Positions 8,389 through 15,274 of a stretch of DNA of 19,389 nt are shown piece after piece. The notes beneath the pieces were generated by a model. It was not told the origin of the DNA and did not search any database. It saw only the letters and a program-made list of their open reading frames with translations. Each line of letters starts with the position of its first letter. Position 1 is the stretch's first letter. A program made the translations under genes and the position numbers. Origin of the DNA: Opitutia bacterium UBA7397 (GTDB lineage: Bacteria; Verrucomicrobiota; Verrucomicrobiia; Opitutales; UBA953); assembly GCA_002470605.1 (NCBI GenBank), contig DKND01000069.1:14875-34263 (forward strand), in the 5' to 3' direction.

Positions 8389-8473
8389 TGGTTTAAGTTA
8401 GTTAACGTAGAATTGTATTCCCTTTTTACGGATAATCATTTAATCATAAGTAATAATATCAACTTTTCGATTG
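8369..8473 (+). promoter_or_regulatory. AT-rich spacer, probable promoter region of the ABC importer operon
   Basis: These 105 bases are strikingly A+T rich compared with the GC-rich genes on both sides. They hold the right arm of the inverted repeat, a GTTAAC, a TTTTTACGGATAAT stretch (8423-8436) and a repeated AATCAT (8433-8438 and 8442-8447) followed by TAATAATAT (8451-8459). Several -10-like hexamers are present, but no -35/-10 pair with 16-18 nt spacing is convincing, so no exact promoter is claimed. Its position, upstream of a three-gene uptake operon, makes it the likely control region. Confidence 0.45.
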
Positions 8474-9493
8474 ATGCGTCTTCTCTGCCATATTTTCGTA
8501 CTTTTAGCTCCGCTCGTCTCTCTCGCGGCGCCAGAAGCCGTGAATTTGAAGGTCGGTTATTTTCCTAATTTAACGCATTCCCTGGCATTAGTCGCGCGCC
8601 AGTGGGAGCGTGAAAAGTCGGATTGGTTTCAGGCTCACTTGCCACCGGGATCAAAAATCGAATGGCGGGCCTTTAATGCCGGACCTTCCGCGATGGAGGC
8701 TTTGCTGGTCGGGTCGGTTGATGTGGCTTTTGTCGGGCCATCCCCGGTCCTTAACGCGCATATCCGGACTAAAGGGGCGGAGATTCGCGTTTTGGCCTCC
8801 GTCGCACGGGGTGGTAGTGCCCTGGTGGTGCGCAAAGATCTGGGATTAAAGACCGCGGAGAATTTCCGCGGGCTTCGGTTGGTAACGCCCCAGCTCGGAA
8901 ACACCCAGGACATTGAAGCGCGCGCTTGGCTTCGCGGCGCAGGACTTAAGGTGATGCTGAGCGGTGGGGATGTGCAGATCATCCCTGCTAGTAGCGCGGA
9001 TATGGCCATGCTTTTTTCCCAAGGTAAAATCGCGGGTGCCTGGACGGTTGAACCTTGGGTTACGCGTCTGACTACGGAATTCGGCGGCGAAATCCTCCTC
9101 GAGCGACCTGACTCGATTGTGACGGTCTTGGCGACTTCGCGGAAAGTTCTGGAACAGCGCGGTCCGGCGGTCCGTGCTTTTGTGCAGTCTTATTATTTAT
9201 TAAGAGATCAGCTCCTCGCTGACCCGGTCCGCTATGCGCAAGCCGTGCGTTTAGGCCTGGGGGCAGAAACCCATTCCGCTCCCCCTTCGGAAAGTCTTAT
9301 GGCTGCTTCCTTGGGGCGAATCCGCTTAGAGGCTCGTGAAGAAAGTTCGGCACGAGTCATCCGTCTGACGGATTTCTTTACCCGTTCCCTTAAGGATTCG
9401 CAGGACTCCGGTTTATTGGTCGGTTCAGCCCCGCTGGCTCCGCTGCTGGAGTCGCTGGTGCCCGATCCCTTACCATCACCTCCGGGAAAATAA
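8474..9493 (+). CDS. ABC importer substrate-binding protein, NitT/TauT (SsuA-like) family
   Basis: This 339-residue periplasmic protein captures a small organic or inorganic anion and delivers it to the permease encoded two genes downstream. A signal peptide covers ~1-19 (MRLLCHIFVLL to SLAAP) without a lipobox. Family marks are KVGYFPNLTHSLALV (~26-40), FNAGPSAMEALLVGSVDVAFVGPSP (~67-91, the ligand-contact region) and the TPQLGNTQD motif (~138-146) typical of the NMT1/THI5-like fold. The family includes binders of aliphatic sulfonates, taurine, nitrate and thiamine precursors; the sequence does not fix which. A TTG at 8471 directly before the ATG could extend it by one residue. No Shine-Dalgarno site is visible. 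The C-terminus is Pro-rich. It is the first gene of a three-gene operon behind the AT-rich spacer. Confidence 0.9.
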   Translation: MRLLCHIFVLLAPLVSLAAPEAVNLKVGYFPNLTHSLALVARQWEREKSDWFQAHLPPGSKIEWRAFNAGPSAMEALLVGSVDVAFVGPSPVLNAHIRTKGAEIRVLASVARGGSALVVRKDLGLKTAENFRGLRLVTPQLGNTQDIEARAWLRGAGLKVMLSGGDVQIIPASSADMAMLFSQGKIAGAWTVEPWVTRLTTEFGGEILLERPDSIVTVLATSRKVLEQRGPAVRAFVQSYYLLRDQLLADPVRYAQAVRLGLGAETHSAPPSESLMAASLGRIRLEAREESSARVIRLTDFFTRSLKDSQDSGLLVGSAPLAPLLESLVPDPLPSPPGK

Positions 9494-9550
9494 CCGACAA
9501 GCCTTGCTTCGCTTCCCCTTCCACGCCGCAATCCTTTCGTCAGTTAACCC

Positions 9551-10357
9551 ATGACTCCCGCTTCCTATAAGGCCAATCCTTTGGCCGCCCTTACGCTTCG
9601 TAATGTCACGAAACGATTCAATGGCGCTGCTGGTTGCGTCACTGCGCTCGATGACATCACGCTCGACGTCAAGGAAGGCGAATTCCTAGTCTTGGTGGGT
9701 CCTTCGGGTTGTGGTAAATCTACTTTGCTTAGTTTGCTGGCTGGCCTCGATCAAGTAGATGAAGGGGCGATTCGCTTAGGTGATGAGCCGGTGCGCTCGC
9801 CGGGTCGTGATCGGTTGGTGATGTTCCAGCAAGACGCCCTCTTCCCTTGGTTGAACGCCTTGGAAAACGTGATGTTTGGTTTGCGGTTAAAGCCCGATCT
9901 GACCGAGGCCGAACGCCTGGAATCGGCTCGCTACTACCTTTCGCTCGTCGGTTTGGCGGATAAGGAAAAGGCTCGCCCGCATGAATTATCCGGTGGCATG
10001 CGCCAACGCGTGGCCTTGGCGCGCTCGCTTGCTCCTAATCCTCGAGTCTTGCTCATGGATGAACCTTTTTCTGCCTTGGATGCCCTGACGCGCGATCAGC
10101 TCTACCGTGATATTCAGGATATCTTCACCAAGCGGAAGAAGACGATCGTGTTGGTGACTCATAATATCCGCGAGGCCGTTTGCTTGGGCGACCGGGTGGT
10201 GTTGCTTTCGCCTAATCCAGGAAGGATTCGGCAGATTTTTGATATCAAGCTGCCTCGGCCTCGCCGCATCAATGACCCCGAGTTAGCCTCGCTGGCTGCC
10301 GAAGTGACCGACGCGCTTTCTTCCCACCTTTCAAGCTCGCAAGAGGGCCTCGCATGA
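9551..10357 (+). CDS. ABC importer ATPase, NitT/TauT (SsuB/TauB/NrtD-like) family
   Basis: This 268-residue cytoplasmic ATPase powers the importer. Walker A GPSGCGKST (50-58), Q-loop MFQQDALFPW (91-100), signature LSGGMRQR (146-153), Walker B VLLMDEP (166-172), D-loop SALD and switch His204 (VTHNI) are all intact. The LFPWLNALENV stretch after the Q-loop is typical of the sulfonate/taurine/nitrate subgroup. The final ~45 residues are a short accessory tail. The start is 57 nt after the binding-protein stop with no obvious terminator between, and its stop overlaps the permease start by four bases (ATGA), indicating translational coupling. Substrate is set by the binding protein, not by this subunit. 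Confidence 0.95.
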   Translation: MTPASYKANPLAALTLRNVTKRFNGAAGCVTALDDITLDVKEGEFLVLVGPSGCGKSTLLSLLAGLDQVDEGAIRLGDEPVRSPGRDRLVMFQQDALFPWLNALENVMFGLRLKPDLTEAERLESARYYLSLVGLADKEKARPHELSGGMRQRVALARSLAPNPRVLLMDEPFSALDALTRDQLYRDIQDIFTKRKKTIVLVTHNIREAVCLGDRVVLLSPNPGRIRQIFDIKLPRPRRINDPELASLAAEVTDALSSHLSSSQEGLA

Positions 10358-11118
10358 AACTTCCCCGCTTTGTCATCCCCACTTTGGTCGCCGTTATTTT
10401 TCTCGGCGGCTGGGAATGGTTTGTCCGTGCCGAACACGTCAACGACGTCTTGGTGCCGGCGCCTTCGCAGATTCTGAAGTGGTTTTGGGATTCCTTGCTC
10501 AATGGTGAATTGCTTTCAGCCACCTGGGTGACGATGCGTCGCCTGATTATCGGTTTTGCGATTGGGGCGGCCTTAGGCGTGCCGCTGGGTGCGCTCTGTG
10601 CGCGCGTCCGCTGGATCCGTGATACGCTTGGCGTCCTCGCACTCGGCCTCCAGACGCTGCCATCCGTTTGCTGGGTGCCGCTGGCTTTGCTCTGGTTTGG
10701 GCAGGAGGAATCGGCCGTTTTATTCGTAGTGGTGATGGGCACAATCTGGGCCGTGGTCATCGCGGTTCAGGAATCCGTCTTGAACGTCCAACCTCTGTAT
10801 CTCCGAGCAGCTATGACGATGGGCTCCAAGGGCTGGCATCTTTGGTTAAGGGTTATTTTTCCGGCGGCTCTGCCCGGAATCCTGAGCGGCATGAAGCAAG
10901 GCTGGGCCTTCGCCTGGCGTTCGCTGATGGCGGCGGAAATCTTCGTGGTCATCCTGACGGGCTTCGGTCTGGGCTCTTTGCTGCATGCCGGCCGTGAGCT
11001 CCTGAGGATGGATCAAGTCATGGGCGTCATGACCGTCGTCGTGCTGGTCGGTCTATTGGCCGATCTCATCTTCTTTTCCCCTTTGGAACGCTGGCTGCGC
11101 CGTTCACGCGGGCTCTGA
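10354..11118 (+). CDS. ABC importer permease, NitT/TauT (SsuC/TauC-like) family
   Basis: This 254-residue inner-membrane protein forms the transport channel as a dimer. About six hydrophobic helices are visible, beginning at residue ~8. VPAPSQIL (~34-41) is a phrase typical of SsuC/TauC proteins. The cytoplasmic EAA loop that docks on the ATPase is recognisable at ~150-182 (YLRAAMTMGSKGWHLWLRV then FPAALPGILSGMKQG). The ATG overlaps the ATPase stop by 4 nt. The next gene, obg, begins 59 nt downstream; a small hairpin without a T-run lies between, so some read-through into obg cannot be excluded. Confidence 0.95.
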   Translation: MKLPRFVIPTLVAVIFLGGWEWFVRAEHVNDVLVPAPSQILKWFWDSLLNGELLSATWVTMRRLIIGFAIGAALGVPLGALCARVRWIRDTLGVLALGLQTLPSVCWVPLALLWFGQEESAVLFVVVMGTIWAVVIAVQESVLNVQPLYLRAAMTMGSKGWHLWLRVIFPAALPGILSGMKQGWAFAWRSLMAAEIFVVILTGFGLGSLLHAGRELLRMDQVMGVMTVVVLVGLLADLIFFSPLERWLRRSRGL

Positions 11119-11143
11119 GGGCTTAAGTTAATAGTTTCCTGCT

Positions 11144-11161
11144 CGACCCCCGCTCGGGTCG
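11144..11161 (+). other. Small GC stem-loop between the permease gene and obg
   Basis: CGACCC (11144-11149) and GGGTCG (11156-11161) can form a 6-bp stem with a 6-nt loop. No T-run follows (TCTCAACCTT), so it is a poor intrinsic terminator; it may just be leader structure before obg, whose ATG is 16 nt further on. Confidence 0.3.
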
Positions 11162-11177
11162 TCTCAACCTTCGGCCT

Positions 11178-12479
11178 ATGTTTATCGACGAAGCCAAGGT
11201 CATTTTGAAGTCAGGCGACGGGGGTCATGGCTGCGTGAGCTTCCGTCGCGAGAAGTTTATCCCGAAGGGTGGGCCGGATGGCGGCAACGGCGGGAAGGGC
11301 GGCGATGTCGTTTTTCTCTGCGACCGTAATCAAGGCGATTTACAGGCCTACCGCTGGCAGCCGCATCGTCGGGCTCCTAATGGCACGCCAGGCATGGGCC
11401 GCCAATGTGCCGGTCCAGATGGGGTCGACCTTATCCTTCCCGTGCCTCCGGGTACACAGATTCTTGAAGAGGGTACCAATCGCTTGGTCGCCGAACTGAC
11501 CGAACATGGTGAACGCGTGATCCTGCTCGCCGGCGGTAAGGGCGGTCAGGGTAATATGAACTTTAAGAGTTCGGTGAACCAAGCACCTCGTCGTACGACC
11601 CCTGGTTATCCAGGTGAAGAAGGATCTTTTCGCATCGTATTGAAGACAATCGCCGACATCGGCCTCGTGGGCTATCCGAATGCCGGCAAGTCATCGCTGA
11701 CCAATCTGCTCACGGCGGCCCGGCCGAAGATGGCTCCTTATCCGTTTACGACTTTGCACGTGAATGTTGGGGTCATTGAATACCCGCACGTCTTCGGTCG
11801 GATCGTCATGGCCGATATTCCGGGTCTAATCGAAGGGGCACACGATAACCGTGGCCTCGGTCACCAATTCCTGCGGCATATCGAACGCTGTGCCTTGTTG
11901 GTCTTTATCATCGACATGGCCGGCAGCGAAAACCGTAAGCCGTGGGATGATCACCGTATCCTGGAAAAGGAATTGCGTCTCTACTCCAAGATCCTCGCCG
12001 CCAAGCCGCGTCTGATCGTCGCCAACAAGATGGACCTTCCGGCGTCCGCCCAGATGCTTAAGGAATTCAAATCGCGCATTAAAGATCTGGTGATCCCTAT
12101 TTCATGCTACTCACGCGAAGGTTTGGAGGATTTGCGTATGCAGCTCTGGAAGGCCGTGAAGGGAAGTCCTTCGGAGCGTCCGCAGCCTCCCGCACTCGTC
12201 GAAGATGATGAGGCCTCGTCTCATCTGGCCAAGAAGCTCTCTAAGACCAAGAAGGCCCCAGTTAAGGCTAAAAAATCAGCCACCAAGAAGGCCAAGTCGG
12301 CCCCAAAGACCGCTGTAAAGGCGAAGAAGAAACGCGTCGCCGTTTCTAAGAAGACTAAGCCTTCCGCGAAGGCTCGGGTGAGCGTTAAAAAGAAAGCACC
12401 GAAAGCGAAGACTTCCGTCAAAAAGAAGGCCGCCCCAGTCAAGAAGGCGGCCGCGCGCGCTCAATCGAAGAAGAAGTAA
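11178..12479 (+). CDS. obg: Obg-family ribosome-associated GTPase with lysine-rich C-terminal tail
   Basis: Obg/CgtA is an essential GTPase that acts on the 50S subunit late in assembly and in stress signalling. The glycine-rich Obg domain spans ~1-158 (FIDEAKV, FRREKFIPKGGPDGGNGGKGGDV, GGKGGQGN). The G domain follows: G1 GYPNAGKSS (165-173), switch region PYPFTT, G3 DIPG (213-216), G4 NKMD (283-286) and G5 ISC (308-310). The common core ends near 330. Instead of an OCT domain, residues 351-433 are a Lys/Ala/Ser/Val tail with 33 Lys, 3 Arg and no acidic residue, reading like a histone H1 or AlgP tail. The start matches the conserved Obg N-terminus. The last codons lie within a long inverted repeat shared with msrB. 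Confidence 0.95.
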   Translation: MFIDEAKVILKSGDGGHGCVSFRREKFIPKGGPDGGNGGKGGDVVFLCDRNQGDLQAYRWQPHRRAPNGTPGMGRQCAGPDGVDLILPVPPGTQILEEGTNRLVAELTEHGERVILLAGGKGGQGNMNFKSSVNQAPRRTTPGYPGEEGSFRIVLKTIADIGLVGYPNAGKSSLTNLLTAARPKMAPYPFTTLHVNVGVIEYPHVFGRIVMADIPGLIEGAHDNRGLGHQFLRHIERCALLVFIIDMAGSENRKPWDDHRILEKELRLYSKILAAKPRLIVANKMDLPASAQMLKEFKSRIKDLVIPISCYSREGLEDLRMQLWKAVKGSPSERPQPPALVEDDEASSHLAKKLSKTKKAPVKAKKSATKKAKSAPKTAVKAKKKRVAVSKKTKPSAKARVSVKKKAPKAKTSVKKKAAPVKKAAARAQSKKK

Positions 12480-12513
12480 TCGGTCCAGAAGGGTGATTAC
12501 TTCTTTTCGATTG
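12462..12513. terminator. Bidirectional terminator-like inverted repeat spanning obg and msrB stops
   Basis: CAATCGAAGAAGAAGTAATC (12462-12481) is nearly the reverse complement of GATTACTTCTTTTCGATTG (12495-12513); the only difference is one extra base (a bulge) in the left arm. The loop is 13 nt and can add a small CC-AGAA-GG inner pairing. A GTAATC/GATTAC core is flanked by an A-rich left side and TTCTTTT on the right, the expected layout of an intrinsic terminator working in both directions. Each arm holds one stop codon (obg TAA, msrB TAA). Confidence 0.75.
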
Positions 12514-13075
12514 CTCGCTCTTTAAACTTAAGGGATTCCGAATTCAGGCAGTAGCGCAAGCCAGTGGGCTTGGGACCGTCTTCGAAGACGTGTCCGAGGT
12601 GGCAGTCGCAGCGGGCACAGAGGATCTCCGTCCGCGTCATGCCATAGGCATTATCCACGATGGTCGCGACGTTCTCCTTGGAGACGGGCTGGAAGAAGCT
12701 GGGCCATCCGGTGCCGGAATTAAATTTGGAATCAGAGGAGAAGAGCGGTAGGTCGCAACAGATACAGTGGTAGGTGCCGACTTTATGGTTATCCAGGAGT
12801 GTGCCACAAAAAGCCCGTTCTGTGCCTTTCGCGCGTGTGATGCGATATTGCTCCGGGGTGAGTTGTGCGGCCCATTCTTTATCGGTCTTCACGACTCGCT
12901 CGACGAGCTGAGGCTTGGTCAGGCCGCCTTTGCCGTCATCAAGGGTGACGAGCACTTTATTCGCAGCGCTCTGGTCGGAGGATTTTTCTTTCATGGGTTG
13001 AGTGGCGGCTTCGGCGGTGACTAAACTGAGGGTCATGAGGGCACAGGCGCCGAAGGTGAGGAGGGTGGCTTTCAT
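12497..13075 (-). CDS. msrB: Exported peptide-methionine (R)-S-oxide reductase MsrB
   Basis: MsrB reduces the R form of methionine sulfoxide in oxidised proteins. From the ATG at 13075 the product has 192 residues. The first ~24 are a signal peptide (MKATLLTFGACALMTLSLVTAEA), so it acts in the periplasm or envelope. Zinc ligands are Cys104/Cys107 (YHCICC) and Cys153/Cys156 (LCARCDCHLGHVF). The catalytic Cys is Cys176 in LRYCLNS. The often-seen Cys in the GWPSF region is Thr (SGTGWPSF), while Cys90 (AFCG) could serve as resolving Cys; that role is inferred. The open frame continues upstream to 13165 inside erpA, but a start there would bury the signal peptide. It starts 4 nt after the erpA stop, so the pair is likely an operon. 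It converges on obg at a shared terminator. Confidence 0.95.
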   Translation of the reverse strand: MKATLLTFGACALMTLSLVTAEAATQPMKEKSSDQSAANKVLVTLDDGKGGLTKPQLVERVVKTDKEWAAQLTPEQYRITRAKGTERAFCGTLLDNHKVGTYHCICCDLPLFSSDSKFNSGTGWPSFFQPVSKENVATIVDNAYGMTRTEILCARCDCHLGHVFEDGPKPTGLRYCLNSESLKFKERAIEKK

Positions 13076-13079
13076 GATT

Positions 13080-13394
13080 TTAGCTAAAGGATTTGCCGCA
13101 ACCGCAGGTGCTGCTGGCGTTTGGGTTACGAACTTCAAAACCTTTGCCATGCAGACCATCGTCAAAATGCACGGTGGAGCCGTCGAGATAGGCGTGGCTG
13201 GTGGGGTCGATCAGGATTTTAAGGCCCTGGCTCTCGAATTCCAAATCGCCTTCTTTCCGAACATCAAAAGCCATCCCATATTCAAAGCCAGAACAGCCCC
13301 CGGTCTCGACGAGCACGCGCAGGACAGACTCAGGATTGGCCTGTTGCTGGAGGACGCGGACCTGTCCGGCGGCGGCTTCGGTGAGATTGATCAT
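13080..13394 (-). CDS. erpA: A-type iron-sulfur carrier protein (ErpA/IscA/HesB family)
   Basis: A-type carriers hold a [2Fe-2S] or [4Fe-4S] cluster and pass it to target enzymes in the cytoplasm. This 104-residue protein has the three ligand cysteines at standard spacing: Cys34 in GGCSGFEYG, and Cys97 and Cys99 in STCGCGKSFS. The phrase NPNASSTCGCG and the length are closer to ErpA than to IscA, but the subfamily call is by eye. No isc or suf genes are adjacent; instead msrB follows after 4 nt on the same strand. It diverges from the 13512 membrane gene. Confidence 0.92.
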   Translation of the reverse strand: MINLTEAAAGQVRVLQQQANPESVLRVLVETGGCSGFEYGMAFDVRKEGDLEFESQGLKILIDPTSHAYLDGSTVHFDDGLHGKGFEVRNPNASSTCGCGKSFS

Positions 13395-13397
13395 GCC

Positions 13398-13428
13398 TAT
13401 AAGTTTAGGGGCAATCGAAAGGAGTCAA
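13398..13428 (-). promoter_or_regulatory. Possible promoter of erpA-msrB
   Basis: On the minus strand, TTGACT (13428-13423) is a good -35 match. TAAACT follows after 15 nt and AACTTA after 17 nt; neither is an ideal -10. The ATG is 29 nt after TTGACT, so the leader would be very short or absent. Treat as a candidate only. Confidence 0.3.
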
Positions 13429-13511
13429 GGTGAGGGTGATTCTAGGCTGCGGCTCTTTATCGTGGATTCAACGGCCGGATGGCCCAGACTGGGAGGAACC
13501 CCGCCCCAGCC

Positions 13512-14219
13512 ATGCTCCGCTTCCTTAAGGCCTTCCTTTTTTCGATCCCCTTGGCCTTCTTCTTTAATCTGCTCCTGTGGCTGATCGTCGGGCTGGTAGG
13601 TTGGAATTTTAAAGACATCAATCCGGACAATATTTTCGCCCTGCAATTGCTCAAAGCTGACGAATTGAACGATTTCTTTTGGCCGCTGGTTCTTTGGGGC
13701 CTCGCCTTCATGCAGGCATGTTTGCTCTTGGTGCCCATTCATCTGCCAACGCCTTCGACGGAAAAGAGCGCCCTTGGTCCGCGTATCATCGCCGCGGCTT
13801 TTTTAGGCGGACTGTTCATCGCCATCCCGCTTTTCGCTTCGATTGATTTTTATTATTTTTCACCTAAGGCCGATCCGAAGACTTTTAATTCTACGGGATG
13901 CACCATGGGTGTGCTGGGTGTCTGGATGCTGTCGTGGCTGATTTGGATCCCGGTGTTATTGCATCGGGCTCGTGGCCAAGCCGATGCGGTGGAAAAATTC
14001 GTCGGCAAATCGGTTGCCGGTTCCGCCGTTGGCTTGGCGCTCTGTCTCCCTTGGTACTATGTGCTGCGCAAGAAGCAGTCTTGTTACTGCTCCTTGGGAG
14101 GCTTCTGGGCTTTGGTCCTCGGCCTTTGGTCCCTGCTCATCGTGGGAGGTCCGCTCCTCTTTATCCTGGCGCGTGATCGTCGTCTTCGGGCCGGCGTGCG
14201 GTCTGGCCAGGCTTCTTAA
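13512..14219 (+). CDS. Uncharacterised 6-TM membrane protein
   Basis: From the ATG at 13512 the product has 235 residues and about six hydrophobic segments, the first at the very N-terminus (MLRFLKAFLFSIPLAFFF). Loops carry a conserved-looking STGCTMG and, before the last helix, KKQSCYCSLGGFW; the Cys-Tyr-Cys could bind metal, but that is speculation. I do not recognise the family. A GGGAGGA at 13491-13497 lies 14 nt before this ATG, longer than ideal. An in-frame ATG at 13479 would add 11 mostly polar residues (MAQTGRNPAPA) and put the purine block inside the gene. Its stop overlaps the stop of the convergent dihydrouridine synthase gene by four bases. Coding is supported by the hydrophobicity pattern and tight fit between neighbours. 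Confidence 0.75.
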   Translation: MLRFLKAFLFSIPLAFFFNLLLWLIVGLVGWNFKDINPDNIFALQLLKADELNDFFWPLVLWGLAFMQACLLLVPIHLPTPSTEKSALGPRIIAAAFLGGLFIAIPLFASIDFYYFSPKADPKTFNSTGCTMGVLGVWMLSWLIWIPVLLHRARGQADAVEKFVGKSVAGSAVGLALCLPWYYVLRKKQSCYCSLGGFWALVLGLWSLLIVGGPLLFILARDRRLRAGVRSGQAS

Positions 14220-15274
14220 AGCTCGCAGGTCTGTTGGGTCTCCCGGGTGGGGCGAGCGATGAGACCGCGGTGGGGCTCGTCAGGGTAGGGCCGGGCGGCT
14301 TTTTCTCCGAGGAGGTACTGGTCGCAGCATTTCATCAGTTCGGTCATTGTCTCGGTGCGGCGCATGTCGTGCAGGAATTGGCCTTCAGTATCGACGGCTT
14401 GTCCGACGAAATTGAGGAACTTCTTTAAACGGCCGGCTTGTTTTTCCGCCGGCCGGCTGGCGTCGCAGCACTCATCGGCCAGCTCCTGGATGTAAATCCG
14501 TACGTCCTCTAGGGTGGGGGTGAAAATCGGGAATCCTTGTTGAACTTCCCGCCATTGCCGAAAAATCCAAGGGTTACGAATGGCGTGCCGGCCCATCATC
14601 ATGCCCCATGCCCCTGTTTCATTGATCAAGCGTTGGGCCTTGGTCGCATTGATAACGTCACCGTTGGCAATCACCGGACAGGGTACGGCTTTTACGGCAC
14701 GCGTGATCGCGGCATAATCGACCTCCGACCAATACAGTCCTTTGACGGTCCGTCCATGCACGGTCAGTAGGTCGACTTTATGCTTGGCGACGATTGCCAG
14801 GATTTCATCGAACCGTTCGAGGCCGTCGAAGCCGATGCGCATCTTGACGGTGAAGAGCCCAGCGATTTCTTGGCGCATGGCTCCGAGGATCTCATCGATC
14901 TTGGCCGGATCGCGCAGTAATCCTCCACCGACATTCTTGCGGTAGACTTTGGGCGCCGGACAACCCATGTTGAGGTCGATGCCAGCGACAGGCAATTTGC
15001 CGAGCTCGCGTATCGTGCGAAGGATGTGCGGTGTGTCTTCGCCGATGAGCTGCGCGAACACCGGGCGTCCGGTACCGTGATTCAGGATGGAATCGACGAT
15101 ATGCTTTTCCGGCGTCGAGGTTTCATGGACGCGGAAGTATTCGGTGACGAACCAATCGGGCACGCCTCTTCGGCCGATTACGCGCATGAAGCCCGTGGTA
15201 GTGACGTCTTGCATCGGTGCGAGCACCGAGGGACGTGTGCCCGCGACGACGGGCGATGGTAAAGGCGTGCTCAA
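14216..15274 (-). CDS. tRNA-dihydrouridine synthase (Dus family)
   Basis: Dus enzymes use FMN and NADPH to reduce uridines in the tRNA D-loop or variable region. This 352-residue protein opens with the flavin-binding VLAPMQDVT (~17-25). The catalytic Cys105 is in LNMGCPAPKVYRKNVGGGLL. Further FMN/tRNA-site motifs are VKMRIG (Lys144), TVHGRT (171-176), IANGDV (202-207) and GMMMGR (224-229, Gly-Met-Met-Met-Gly-Arg), followed by NPWIF. Size is close to bacterial Dus proteins (~320-350). Which of DusA/B/C it corresponds to is not clear by eye, so no symbol is given. The ATG overlaps the stop of the upstream bifunctional-nuclease gene (ATGA, 15271-15274), indicating coupling. The C-terminus converges on the 13512 gene with 4 nt overlap. 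Confidence 0.95.
   Translation of the reverse strand: MSTPLPSPVVAGTRPSVLAPMQDVTTTGFMRVIGRRGVPDWFVTEYFRVHETSTPEKHIVDSILNHGTGRPVFAQLIGEDTPHILRTIRELGKLPVAGIDLNMGCPAPKVYRKNVGGGLLRDPAKIDEILGAMRQEIAGLFTVKMRIGFDGLERFDEILAIVAKHKVDLLTVHGRTVKGLYWSEVDYAAITRAVKAVPCPVIANGDVINATKAQRLINETGAWGMMMGRHAIRNPWIFRQWREVQQGFPIFTPTLEDVRIYIQELADECCDASRPAEKQAGRLKKFLNFVGQAVDTEGQFLHDMRRTETMTELMKCCDQYLLGEKAARPYPDEPHRGLIARPTRETQQTCEL

Noticed and set aside
10269..10760. 163-codon minus-strand frame opposite the ABC ATPase and permease genes
   Set aside because: It runs opposite two strongly conserved genes, and its composition (Ser/Thr/Arg/Pro-rich) is typical of antisense reading.
13076..13165. N-terminal extension of msrB into erpA
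   Set aside because: It would place a normal signal peptide in the middle of the protein; the ATG at 13075 fits a 4-nt operon gap.
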